Shown here: positions 42,351-50,801 of the stretch, piece after piece | Numbering within the stretch: the stretch's first letter is position 1 | Layout: the number at the start of each line of letters is the position of its first letter | Assembly (NCBI GenBank): GCA_026707225.1 | Contig: JAPOXG010000108.1 | Location: 1-57,187 of the forward strand | Direction of reading: 5' to 3' | Length of the DNA: 57,187 nt | From: Chloroflexota bacterium | GTDB taxonomy: Bacteria > Chloroflexota > Anaerolineae > Aggregatilineales > Phototrophicaceae | Notes under the pieces: generated by a model | What the model was told of the DNA's origin: nothing | Databases searched by the model: none | What the model saw: the letters and a program-made list of their open reading frames with translations, nothing else | Program-made: the position numbers and the translations under genes

Positions 42351-43742
42351 TCACGCCCCCCGCATCAGCACCCGCCCGCCAATCATGAACCACACGACAG
42401 CGCTCAACACGAGCCCGATAATCAGCGCCAAGAGCGGCTCGAAGAAGAGCGCCATGAAGAGCGTCAGGTAAATGCCCAGCGAGACGATCGTCACCAGCGC
42501 GCTCGCCAGCCAATGCCGCTGGATGCTGAAAATATCGCGCACGAAGGGCGTACCGATGACGAAGAGCGCGACCGAGGCGACGCCGATGAGCAAGCCCGCC
42601 GGCGCCGCCGTCTCCGCGCCGCCAAAGCCATTGGGCGCGGCCAACATGGAGCCGCCCGTCACGACGCCGATCACGGCAATCATCATCAACAGCATGTGCA
42701 AAATGCTGATGCGTTGGATCGAGCCCCAGAAGGCGGCGTCAAAAGCGGCGCCGGAAGCCGTCCGCATCTCGGTGACGCGCTGGGAAATCCGCCGCTGCAG
42801 CGCATAGATGACCAAGGCCAGCACGGTGGCGAAATAAGGAATCGACTGCGGCAGCTGCGCGGGAATCTCCAGCGAGCCGATGCGCAGCCCTAAGGCGTCG
42901 AAGAAGCCAAATATCGAGGAAGCGATCATGGTGCCGACTGGTGTGCCGCCGCCGAGCGATGGCGTGACCAAAGCGATGAAGCCGCGCCCATTGGTCATAT
43001 CGCGCTGGAAGAGCTGCAAGTAGCCCATGCCAATATGAATGCCGCCCAAGCCGGCGAAGAAGCCGCTGATCATCAGCGCGTAATAGCGGATGCGCTTGAC
43101 GTTGATGCCGACCGAAGCGGCCGCTTCCGGGTTCTCGCCGACGGCGCGCAGGTGCATGCCGAAGGGCGTCCGGTACAAGACGAAGGCGACGATGAAGACG
43201 GCTATGAAAGCGATCCAGGTCATCAAGTTCTGATTGCTGAAGGCGCCGCAAAGAAACTCGAAGATATTGATCGTCGTTTCAGTTTTGAAGCAGCCGGGGA
43301 TTTGAATAAAGGGCATTTGCAAGCTGGCCAGGGTGCTGGTATTGCCGCGGTCGCCGGTCAGTTCAAACATGATGGCGACGGTGGCTGACGAGCCGAGGAT
43401 ATTGAGCGCGATGCCGGAGAGGAAGAGATCGCCCTTCAAATCCAGATGAAAGAGCGCCAGCACGAATGAGAGCAAAACCGAGACGCTGACGCCCAGAACC
43501 AGCCCCAGCCAGGGACCGACGCTGACGCCGGTTTCGAAGCCGAACCAGTCTTGGGCGTAGGCGCTTACGACCACGCCGGTAAAAGCCGAGGAGAGCATCA
43601 TGCCCTCCAAGCCGATATTGAGCACGCCGGCTTTTTCCGAAATCAGCGCGCCCAGCGACGGCAGCAGGATCGGCGTGGTCACGCGCAAGATGGCGGCGAC
43701 GAAAAGCGCGCTGAAAATCCCGTCAATGACATTTTCAAACAT
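42351..43742 (-). CDS. Nucleoside-type ABC transporter permease (BMP system, second subunit)
   Basis: A 463-residue permease of the branched-chain/nucleoside type (NupQ/RbsC-like). Family marks include PILLPSLGALISEKAGVLNI, GLEGMMLSSAF, ALFHLDLKGDLFLSGIALN and a C-terminal GFIALVTPSLGGGTPVGTM. Ordinary members have ~310 residues; here ~150 more with three or four extra membrane helices follow residue ~310. The start at 43742 has GAGAGGTG upstream. It is separated from the partner permease by a 553-bp GxxExxY element. Confidence 0.9.
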   Translation of the reverse strand: MFENVIDGIFSALFVAAILRVTTPILLPSLGALISEKAGVLNIGLEGMMLSSAFTGVVVSAYAQDWFGFETGVSVGPWLGLVLGVSVSVLLSFVLALFHLDLKGDLFLSGIALNILGSSATVAIMFELTGDRGNTSTLASLQMPFIQIPGCFKTETTINIFEFLCGAFSNQNLMTWIAFIAVFIVAFVLYRTPFGMHLRAVGENPEAAASVGINVKRIRYYALMISGFFAGLGGIHIGMGYLQLFQRDMTNGRGFIALVTPSLGGGTPVGTMIASSIFGFFDALGLRIGSLEIPAQLPQSIPYFATVLALVIYALQRRISQRVTEMRTASGAAFDAAFWGSIQRISILHMLLMMIAVIGVVTGGSMLAAPNGFGGAETAAPAGLLIGVASVALFVIGTPFVRDIFSIQRHWLASALVTIVSLGIYLTLFMALFFEPLLALIIGLVLSAVVWFMIGGRVLMRGA

Positions 43743-43882
43743 TGTCACCTCTCGATACGGCAACAATCATCCATGCAAATGGGTCAGCAGACTTGCTTAA
43801 ACCAATCTGAATCCCCTCAAAGATTCTCTGCGCCTCTAGACTTGCCCAGAATGTCGTGCAAGTCTGTGGGGTTTCACCACAG

Positions 43883-43970
43883 CCGCTCGGCGGCAGCGAA
43901 TAGAATCAACCGCGCTCACACAAAATGACAAGCCCACTCCTCGCGCGCGCAAGGGGGTTTATCAAATAAG
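43883..43970 (+). repeat. 88-bp insert, identical to 55168-55255
   Basis: It starts CCGCTCGGCGGCAGCG and ends TTATCAAATAAG, inserted in the R2 arm between CACCACAG and AGACACAGAG. The two copies are base-for-base identical, so they are recent or kept identical by recombination. Confidence 0.85.
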
Positions 43971-43997
43971 AGACACAGAGAACACAGAAGGAATAAT

Positions 43998-44379
43998 CTA
44001 AAGAACAATCCGCTTGACGCCTTCCCGCAGGAATCGAACATTGAAGTTGAGTAGCAGTCCTTTCTTGAGATTCAAGAGCTTCATATAAGTCATCAGTTGC
44101 GCGACATGAATCGGGTTCAGGCTCTTGACGGACTTCAACTCTACAACCACAGTATTCTCTACCTACGATGTCAACATACATATCACCAATATTTCTACCT
44201 TTGTATACGACGTCGATATGCCTCTGCCTCTCGTATTTGAACTTGCGATCTTCCAACTCTATGCAGAAAGCTTCCTCATACAATTCTTCCAGCTAGCCAG
44301 CGCCTAAAGCGCGATGTACTTCAATTGCCGCCCCGATTATCTCGTACGTCAACGGGTCTTCATCTTGCGAACGACTCAT
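43998..44379 (-). pseudogene. GxxExxY protein, broken copy
   Basis: The translation follows the intact copy at 55.3 kb (DPLTYEIIGAAIEVHRALGAG, then LEELYEEAF, then ERQRHIDVVYKGRNIGDMYV). It has an in-frame TAG in place of the first Leu of LLEELYEEAF and a single-base insertion after DIV that shifts the remaining frame. The function of the family is unknown. Confidence 0.85.
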
Positions 44380-44452
44380 GAATATGTATCCATTTGCTCT
44401 GTGCCCTCTGTGCCTCTGTGGTGAATCAAAGCATTTCGGCGCCCAGCGAATC

Positions 44453-46201
44453 TCAGCTGTCATCCGCAGCATCCAGCGCCGCAACAGCGTGCCCTTCCTC
44501 GTCGATATCGGCCCGCTTCTGGCGCGCCTGGAAGAAGGTCACCAGCGCTTCCGCCGTGATCAGCAAGATGATGATCGCCTGGATCATGCGCACGACTTCG
44601 AAGCTCACGTTGGCGTCGCGCTCCATAAATTGCGCGCCCGCCCGCAAGTAAGCGTAGAGCAAGCCAGTGAATGGCACGACCAGCACATTCAAACGCGCCA
44701 GCAAGGCGACCACCACCCCTTCAAATGCAAGGTTAAACGAGATATTGAGGATCAGCTGCCGGTGGATGCCGTTGGCCAGGTGCATGCCCGCCAAGCCAGC
44801 GACGATACCGCCGATCGCCATCACCAGCATGATCGTGCGCTTGGTGTTGACACCGCCATAATCGGCGAAGCGCAAATTCGAGCCGATGATGCGAATCTCG
44901 TAACCCAGCGGCGTCCGGCGGATAAGCAGCCAGGACAGGAATACAACAATCACCAGCAGCAAGACGGCGATGGTCACCTGGGTTTTATCCACGATCACCG
45001 GCAGGACGGCGTTGCTGGTGAATTTCGCCGAGGCGACATAACCGGCATCCGGCGGCTTTAGCTGGAAGTTAAGCACCATCTCGAAAAAGCGGGTGGCGAC
45101 CACATTGAGCATCAGCGTCGAGACCAGCTCGTTGGCGCCCAGGTAGGCTTTCAAGGCGCCCGGTATCAAGCCGTAAATGAAGCCGGCTGTGCCCGAAGCC
45201 AAGATGATGAAGGGGATCAGAATGATGCCCGGCACGTGCGGCGAGTTGAGCGCGATAATGCCGCTGACGAGCGCGCCGAAATAAAGCTGCCCCTCCGCGC
45301 CGAGGCTGAATTGCTGGGCGCGGAAGACGATCGCGAAGGACATGCCGAGCAGGATCAGCGTGATGGCGTCTTGAATCCAGACGCCCCAGCGATTCACGCG
45401 CTCGATCGGACCGAGAAGCAGCGCCTCAAACGCCAAGCGAGACTGACCCAGCGCTTCGGACAGCACCGTCTCGGTCGCAATATCTTCGGGGCGTGAATAG
45501 AGCGTATACAGGCCGTCGGCGGGCAATTCGAAGCCCTCGATGACAGCATCCTTGACGCTGACCAGATCGTCGAATGTCTCGTCAACCTGCGTTTCAGTCG
45601 CCGATGTCGCCGCAGCCAGGACGGCGCCCGCTTCATCGCGCAGTTCGACCAGCAAGTCGACTTCCGAGCGGCGATTCTTGGCGTAAGCCAGCAGCGAGAC
45701 GGAATCGCCCGCGCGCCCAGCGAAGGTCCAGGCAATCTCGCTAACCGGCGCGACCACATTGGGCTTGTTGAATTCGCCGCCGCGCCGCTTATTGTATTCG
45801 AGATCAACATCGTCATTGTCGGTCGGCTCGGCCTCGGAGACCACCTGGACGCGAAACTCACCGGCGCCGAAGCGTTCGGCTGAATCGAGGTTGAAGATGA
45901 AGGTCACCAGGAAGCCGAGCAGCAGCGCCACGACCACGGTCAGCAAGACGCGGATCGCCTGCCGCCGTAGCTCGACCACGAAGAGAAAGATGCAAGCGCC
46001 GACCAGCGCGTTCACCAGCAGGATGTTCTGCCAATCGGTCGTGCCGGTCATCTTTTCCATCGAGCCGTCAAAGAGCGTGTTCATGACAAACAGCGTCACG
46101 ATGATGCCGGCCGCGCCACCCACGATCAGCAGCAAATGCTTCTTGATGAAGGACATACTCGAGTTGGATTCAGAGGGAGAGCCGGTGTTCTTGGCGGTCA
46201 T
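44453..46201 (-). CDS. Nucleoside-type ABC transporter permease with a large inserted domain
   Basis: A 582-residue permease (NupP-like; usual length ~350). An N-terminal membrane region (~20-110) is followed by a soluble domain of ~150 residues (~110-265) with an Ig/PPC-like beta pattern (VSEIAWTFAGRAGDSVSLLA, VDLLVELRDEAGAVLAAAT, LPADGLYTLYSRPED). The typical core follows: FRAQQFSLGAEGQLYFGALV, LGANELVSTLMLNVVA, AFEGVVVALLARLNVL. The inserted domain should face outside and may help bind ligand or partner. Its start overlaps the ATPase stop by ATGA. Confidence 0.9.
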   Translation of the reverse strand: MTAKNTGSPSESNSSMSFIKKHLLLIVGGAAGIIVTLFVMNTLFDGSMEKMTGTTDWQNILLVNALVGACIFLFVVELRRQAIRVLLTVVVALLLGFLVTFIFNLDSAERFGAGEFRVQVVSEAEPTDNDDVDLEYNKRRGGEFNKPNVVAPVSEIAWTFAGRAGDSVSLLAYAKNRRSEVDLLVELRDEAGAVLAAATSATETQVDETFDDLVSVKDAVIEGFELPADGLYTLYSRPEDIATETVLSEALGQSRLAFEALLLGPIERVNRWGVWIQDAITLILLGMSFAIVFRAQQFSLGAEGQLYFGALVSGIIALNSPHVPGIILIPFIILASGTAGFIYGLIPGALKAYLGANELVSTLMLNVVATRFFEMVLNFQLKPPDAGYVASAKFTSNAVLPVIVDKTQVTIAVLLLVIVVFLSWLLIRRTPLGYEIRIIGSNLRFADYGGVNTKRTIMLVMAIGGIVAGLAGMHLANGIHRQLILNISFNLAFEGVVVALLARLNVLVVPFTGLLYAYLRAGAQFMERDANVSFEVVRMIQAIIILLITAEALVTFFQARQKRADIDEEGHAVAALDAADDS

Positions 46202-47739
46202 GCGTAGCGCTCCATTTCTTCCGCCGGCTGGACTTCGGCGCCGAGCATGAAATAGCCGATCCGCTCTTCGGTCAAGCTCTCGTCATTGGGGAAGATGCCG
46301 ACAATCTCGCCTTCATACATCACCATAATACGATCGGACAGCTTCATCACTTCCTGCAAATCGGCCGAGATCAGCAGAATCGCCAAGCCCTGCGTTCGCT
46401 GGTCGACGAGCTCTTGGTGGATGAACTCGATCGCGCCGATGTCGACGCCGCGCGTCGGCTGAGCGGCGATCAGCAGCTTGGGCGAAGACGATAACTCGCG
46501 CGCCACCACCACTTTCTGCATATTGCCGCCGGAGAGCGCGTTGACTGGAATCGCGCCATTGGGAGCGATGATATTGAATTCGCGGATGAGACTCGCGCCG
46601 TTATCGACAATGGCATTGATATCGAGGGTGCCGCGGCGGGTGAAGGGCTCGCGATAATAACGATCGATAATCAAGTTGTCTTCAATGGATGAGGTCAAGG
46701 CGACGCCATTGGTCAGGCGGTCTTCCGGGATATGCGCCACCTGATGCTCGCGCACGGAGCGTGGACCGCGCCCCAGAATCTGCTCGTTGTTGATGAAGGC
46801 TTCGCCAGTGGTCGGGGGACGCAAGCCGGTCAGCACCTCGGCCAGCTCGGTCTGCCCATTGCCTTCGACGCCGGCGATGCCGAGGATCTCGCGCTCGTAA
46901 ACATGGAAGTTGACCTGCTTCAATAGCTGGTGCCCGCTGGCATCGGCGTAGGTCAGGTCAGCAACTTGCAACACCGATGCGCCGCGCTCGACCCCGGGCC
47001 GGTCGACTTGCATGAAAACCTCGCGCCCGACCATCATGCGCGCCAATTCTCGCTCGCTGGTTTGCGCCGTCTCCACCGTGCCAATTTTGCGCGCGTCGCG
47101 CATGACGGTGACGCGGTCGGAAATCTCGATGACTTCCTTCAGTTTGTGCGTGATGAAGATGACCGTTTTGCCGCCCTCGACCAGATTGCGGATAGCGGCG
47201 AAGAGGTCTTGCGTTTCGCTAGGCGTCAAGACGGCGGTCGGCTCATCCAGGATGAGAATCTCGGCGCCGCGATAGAGCGCTTTCAGAATCTCGACCCGCT
47301 GGCGCATGCCCACCGGAATGTCTTCGATTCTGGCATTGGGATTGACCGCCAAGCCGTATTCTCTGGACAGCGACTCGGTATCGGCGACAGCCTGCTGGAA
47401 ATCGATCTGCATGCCCTGCTTGGTCTCGCGGTTGAGGATGATGTTCTGCGCCACGGTGAAGGAATCGACCAGCATGAAATTCTGATGCACCATGCCGATG
47501 CCCTGCTCGATGGCGTCTTGCGGATTGCCGATTTGCACTGCCTGATCGCGGATGAAAACCTGCCCGGAGGTGGCATGCTCCAGCCCGTAGATCATCTTCA
47601 TCAAGGTGGATTTGCCGGCGCCGTTCTCGCCGACGAGGGCGTGGATCTCGCCCTGCTCGACGGCGAAGTCGATGTCGTCGTTGGCATGCACGCCGTTGGG
47701 ATAAATCTTGTGGATGCCGCGCGTTTCGATGATGGGCAT
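46198..47739 (-). CDS. Nucleoside/sugar-type ABC transporter ATPase (two NBDs)
   Basis: A 513-residue double ATPase of the RbsA/NupO type. Domain one has Walker [10 protein letters not shown] and Walker [13 protein letters not shown] with an altered signature ([10 protein letters not shown]). Domain two has the degenerate Walker [10 protein letters not shown] and signature LSGGNMQK, the usual asymmetry of this family. It energises the BMP-type nucleoside importer. An R1 palindrome and the protease/DUF5678-like pair separate it from the binding-protein gene. Confidence 0.95.
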   Translation of the reverse strand: MPIIETRGIHKIYPNGVHANDDIDFAVEQGEIHALVGENGAGKSTLMKMIYGLEHATSGQVFIRDQAVQIGNPQDAIEQGIGMVHQNFMLVDSFTVAQNIILNRETKQGMQIDFQQAVADTESLSREYGLAVNPNARIEDIPVGMRQRVEILKALYRGAEILILDEPTAVLTPSETQDLFAAIRNLVEGGKTVIFITHKLKEVIEISDRVTVMRDARKIGTVETAQTSERELARMMVGREVFMQVDRPGVERGASVLQVADLTYADASGHQLLKQVNFHVYEREILGIAGVEGNGQTELAEVLTGLRPPTTGEAFINNEQILGRGPRSVREHQVAHIPEDRLTNGVALTSSIEDNLIIDRYYREPFTRRGTLDINAIVDNGASLIREFNIIAPNGAIPVNALSGGNMQKVVVARELSSSPKLLIAAQPTRGVDIGAIEFIHQELVDQRTQGLAILLISADLQEVMKLSDRIMVMYEGEIVGIFPNDESLTEERIGYFMLGAEVQPAEEMERYA

Positions 47740-47758
47740 ATTAACTCGCTACATGTAT

Positions 47759-47786
47759 TTGTAGGGGCGAGACGGTGGCTCGCCCT
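47759..47786 (+). repeat. R1 palindromic repeat
   Basis: TTGTAGGGGCGAGACGGTGG then CTCGCCC, just upstream of the ATPase gene. Confidence 0.85.
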
Positions 47787-47826
47787 TATTCCTTGCGTCG
47801 CGACCATTCTGGTATCGGCAAACGCA

Positions 47827-48297
47827 TTAGAGCTGGCTGTCTTCCGCCGCGAAGTCGAAGTCCTCAACGGACGGGATGCGGAAAGAAAATGAGGTCGCGC
47901 CGTCTCTATTCGATACCGCGAAGTCGCCTCGATTGATGATGTCCATGCCGATTAATACATCATTGCCTAGAAGTACTCCCTCGGCGACGCTTACGCTCGG
48001 AAAATGCACTTCTGTCAAGAGCACAAGATTCACGAAGTAGTGCGGCACGTCTTCTGCCGCACCTCCCACATGGAATACATTGGAATACCCCTCCGGATCG
48101 AGACCGAGATCTTCAACGACTCGCTTTGTCACCATGCTATTTGTAGCGCCAGTGTCCCACAGCGCGTTGTATTGTTTTCGAGGCGGCTGTGGCGATCCGT
48201 CCTCCGGTGTCCACGATTCATAGACCCAGCAAGTCGATACCAGCCGGTTGTGAATCGTACTAGCCTTGATCGTAAAACTGTAACGTCTAGGAATCAC
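47827..48297 (-). CDS. Retropepsin-like aspartic protease
   Basis: A 156-residue clan AA protease. The single active-site motif ALWDTGATNS, a flap-like region and the second-half strand VLIGMDIINRGDFAVS are typical of bacterial retroviral-type aspartyl proteases that work as dimers. GTG 48297 (MIPRRYSF) is the likely start and overlaps the upstream DUF5678-like gene by 11 bases; ATG 48333 is an alternative. Substrate is unknown. The pair lies inside the BMP transporter operon and looks like cargo. Confidence 0.8.
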   Translation of the reverse strand: MIPRRYSFTIKASTIHNRLVSTCWVYESWTPEDGSPQPPRKQYNALWDTGATNSMVTKRVVEDLGLDPEGYSNVFHVGGAAEDVPHYFVNLVLLTEVHFPSVSVAEGVLLGNDVLIGMDIINRGDFAVSNRDGATSFSFRIPSVEDFDFAAEDSQL

Positions 48298-48544
48298 TGA
48301 CTGGTACAACTCCAGGCGTGGATATGTAAACATCAGTCGAACCTGGGCCGGTGCCGATTTCCTGCATTAGCACAGTGCCGCGTTCGTGTTCGACGTAAAC
48401 CGCGTTGGCCGCCTCCCGATAGTCAGCGTATATTCCCAGCACCTTCCGCGCTTTAATCGCGACGAACTTCCCACGATGGTCTCTGGCCAGCTCGGGCCAG
48501 ATTTCGAGAAAATACTCATAATCTTTCAACGATGGCTTGGGCAT
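48287..48544 (-). CDS. Small DUF5678-like protein, partner of the protease
   Basis: An 85-residue acidic/basic protein with a central RGKFVAIKARKVLGIYADYR and ANAVYVEHERGTVLMQEIG pattern, similar to DUF5678-like proteins. It is translated before, and overlaps, the retropepsin-like gene. ATG 48544 (MPKPSLKD) has a GGGGA upstream; the longer frame from 48577 is less likely. It may be the protease's partner, inhibitor or substrate; this is inferred from the overlap only. Confidence 0.65.
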   Translation of the reverse strand: MPKPSLKDYEYFLEIWPELARDHRGKFVAIKARKVLGIYADYREAANAVYVEHERGTVLMQEIGTGPGSTDVYISTPGVVPVSDS

Positions 48545-48640
48545 CAGACATCCCCTTCGCCCTACCGATGCACTCATACTTTAACACAATCGAGATTTCG
48601 CTTGCTGTTTCCCAGCGCCTGGCCCGCCGCAAAATCAATA

Positions 48641-48668
48641 TGTAGGGGCGACCTACCAGGTCGCCCGC
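48641..48668 (+). repeat. R1 palindromic repeat
   Basis: TGTAGGGGCGACCTACCAGG then TCGCCCG, between the binding-protein gene and the DUF5678-like gene. Confidence 0.85.
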
Positions 48669-48777
48669 CCGCATCTGCCTGTCTTGGAACAAAACTCCCC
48701 CTCTCCAAGCGCTATGTCTGCGCGCGCCACTTGTGGGAGAGGGGGCTGGGAGTAAGGGGTGAGGGGGTTGCCCCTCT

Positions 48778-49926
48778 CTACATATCGTCCACCATCAGGT
48801 CGTCGATGCTCATGCCAGCCGTCGGCATATCGGCGCAAGCCGTGCCGACCGCCGCCATCATGTCCTCGCTGGTGAAGACGGTCTGGACCTCGATATCGCC
48901 GGCGACCACAGCGGCCTCAGCCGCTTCCACCATCGCCTTGATGTCATCGGAAGTCGCCATATCGTAGAACTCGTTCTTGGCCAGCCCCACGCCGCCTTCG
49001 GGGATGCCCAGGCTCTCGGAGGAACCGTAAGGCAATTCGCCCTCGAGGTGCAGGGTGATGGCGCGGAAGATGGAGTTATCGACATTCTTCAGCATGGAAG
49101 TCAGAATGCGCTCGGCTTGATCGGGATCGGTCTCGGCGACGATCACCGCCTGATCCGAGTCGACGCCGATGGCGAAGCGCCCCTGTTCCTGCGCCGCTTC
49201 AAAAACGCCGACGCCAGTGCCGCCCGCGACTTGGAAGACAATATCCGCGCCCTGCTCATACATCGCCAGCGTGATCTCCTTGCCGCGCGCCGGATCGTTC
49301 CAGCTGCCGGCGTACTGGACGATGCTCTGCGATTCCGGATTGACCAGGCAGGCACCCTGCTCGTAACCGACGATGAAGTCATCAATGACCGGAATCTGCT
49401 GCCCGCCGACCGCGCCGATGATCGGGTCGTCATTGGTGCCTTCCATCATGCTGGTAGTGATGGCGGCCGCATAAACGCCAGCCAGGAAGCTGCCCTGGTT
49501 CTGGGCGTAGGTCATCGAATAGACATTGGCGCAGCCTTCGACGCAGACATCCATGTTGCCGTAGGGCATGGGCGCGTCATAGAACATGAAGAGCTTGTCG
49601 GGATAGTTGTGAACGTTGGCCGCCATGAAGTCGATCATCTGGAAGGTGCCAGCGATCAAGATGTCATATGAATCGGTATCGGCCATGACATCCAGCAAGC
49701 CCGGTTCCCAGTTGGCCGGGTCAATGCCGAGCTCGACCGTGTCAATTTCGATATCGTATTCATCGGCGATGGCGTCCATGCCGCGCTGGGCGCTATCGAA
49801 GAAGGACTTGTCGCCGAGCGTGCCGTTGATCACCGATACGACCTTGAGCGGCTCGTCCTGGGCGGCGGCGCTGAAAGCCAGCAGGAACACTAGCATCACC
49901 GCGAGCGCTAATCTTAACTTAGACAT
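48778..49926 (-). CDS. BMP-family ABC transporter substrate-binding protein
   Basis: A 382-residue nucleoside-type (PnrA/BmpA-like) binding protein. Family marks: SVINGTLGDKSFFDSAQRGM, YAQNQGSFLAGVYAA, the purine-binding SWNDPARGKEIT and VFQVAGGTGVGVFEAA. It has a signal peptide (LALAVMLVFLLAFSAAAQ) but no lipobox Cys, unusual for a cell-wall-exposed binding protein. GGAGGAGTGAA before ATG 49926 fixes the start. It heads the importer operon with a strong TATAAT promoter. Confidence 0.94.
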   Translation of the reverse strand: MSKLRLALAVMLVFLLAFSAAAQDEPLKVVSVINGTLGDKSFFDSAQRGMDAIADEYDIEIDTVELGIDPANWEPGLLDVMADTDSYDILIAGTFQMIDFMAANVHNYPDKLFMFYDAPMPYGNMDVCVEGCANVYSMTYAQNQGSFLAGVYAAAITTSMMEGTNDDPIIGAVGGQQIPVIDDFIVGYEQGACLVNPESQSIVQYAGSWNDPARGKEITLAMYEQGADIVFQVAGGTGVGVFEAAQEQGRFAIGVDSDQAVIVAETDPDQAERILTSMLKNVDNSIFRAITLHLEGELPYGSSESLGIPEGGVGLAKNEFYDMATSDDIKAMVEAAEAAVVAGDIEVQTVFTSEDMMAAVGTACADMPTAGMSIDDLMVDDM

Positions 49927-49953
49927 TTCACTCCTCCACAATTATGATGGTCC

Positions 49954-49973
49954 CATCAGATTCATTTCTGATG
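49954..49973. promoter_or_regulatory. Candidate operator in the BMP operon leader
   Basis: A perfect inverted repeat CATCAGA-TTCATT-TCTGATG just downstream of the predicted -10 box. It could be an operator or an mRNA hairpin. Its 7-6-7 geometry matches the palindrome at 32207-32226, but the sequence does not. Confidence 0.5.
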
Positions 49974-49978
49974 ATGAT

Positions 49979-50008
49979 ATTATAACTGCGTATAGACCGT
50001 TTATGCAA
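49979..50008 (-). promoter_or_regulatory. Promoter of the BMP transporter operon
   Basis: TTGCAT (50008-50003), an 18-bp spacer and a perfect TATAAT (49984-49979), ~50 bp before the ATG. Confidence 0.65.
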
Positions 50009-50208
50009 AATGTACGAGTTTGCCGGGATTTGCTTGACGCGAATGCAAATTCGCCTTAGCGTGCATGTAAGTTAGGGAAAGGCGCCTCCGCCAATTTAGA
50101 GAAGCATCTCCTTGAAAGGAGGACCGCTAGTTCGCTTTGACGCTGTTCAATCAATCACACCAGCCAGCAATTCAAGCCGAGTACGGCAAATTGTTAGGAG
50201 GGTTTAAG

Positions 50209-50718
50209 ATGATCAGCATAATCAGCAAACTTTCAGTCCTGTTTACAATGTTGTTCTTGGGGATTGCGCCACTCGCAATCATCGCCCAATCTCCTCCGCC
50301 AGAAATTGATCCCAACTTGTATTATGTTGATGGCGGTATCGTCCGTCTCTCATCAGCAGATGCGAATGGCGAAGTGACATCTGCTGCTGTGAGCGGGATT
50401 TCGACGGAGGCTTTTGAGGCTGGAAGCCACTTTTATCCGCACGGCCACCGCACTCACTACCGCAATCCAAGCGCAGTCAACGAAAACGCCTGCGGTGGGG
50501 GCGATGATGATTGGGTTTACTTCCACCATATTCCGGAATTCGAGTTTTCGACCAACGATCTCCGGATAGGATCTTGGCATCGGGCAAATGATGTCTGCAT
50601 CAAGCTGCGTCATGGAGGCCTGCATGGTGGATTCATTTGTGAGGGCGCTCTCTGCAACATTAGCGTCTGTTCGCCGGGGAACCTCAAACCGTGGCGACTC
50701 AAACTTTCCTGGAATTAG
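50209..50718 (+). CDS. Secreted protein of unknown function
   Basis: A 169-residue exported protein. A signal peptide (IISKLSVLFTMLFLGIAPLA) is followed by a polar, Cys- and His-containing domain (HFYPHGHRTHYRNP, CGGGDDDWVYFHHIPEFEF) with six or seven Cys, suggesting disulfides or a metal site. TAGGAGGG eight bases upstream of ATG 50209 is a strong start. It matches no family I recognise. It is divergent from the BMP operon. Confidence 0.6.
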   Translation: MISIISKLSVLFTMLFLGIAPLAIIAQSPPPEIDPNLYYVDGGIVRLSSADANGEVTSAAVSGISTEAFEAGSHFYPHGHRTHYRNPSAVNENACGGGDDDWVYFHHIPEFEFSTNDLRIGSWHRANDVCIKLRHGGLHGGFICEGALCNISVCSPGNLKPWRLKLSWN

Positions 50719-50801
50719 CAAACTGTCAATGGCTGGAGGCGGCTCGCGCGGGTCGCCTCCATTTTCACTGTGAGATTACCAGCGCACATCGGTGGCTCAA
50801 G

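Larger units (their letters stand above)
43873..44425. mobile_element. GxxExxY element, copy 1 (decayed gene)
   Basis: A 553-bp segment bounded by TTCACCACAG (43873-43882) and CTGTGGTGAA (44416-44425), perfect inverted repeats. Inside are an 88-bp insert on the left, a GxxExxY pseudogene on the minus strand and the R2 arm on the right. It sits between the two permease genes of the BMP transporter. The same length and ends recur at 55158-55710. Confidence 0.75.

Noticed and set aside
13775..48668. The R1 copies as a CRISPR array.
   Set aside because: They are dispersed singly across 35 kb with no regular spacers and no cas genes.
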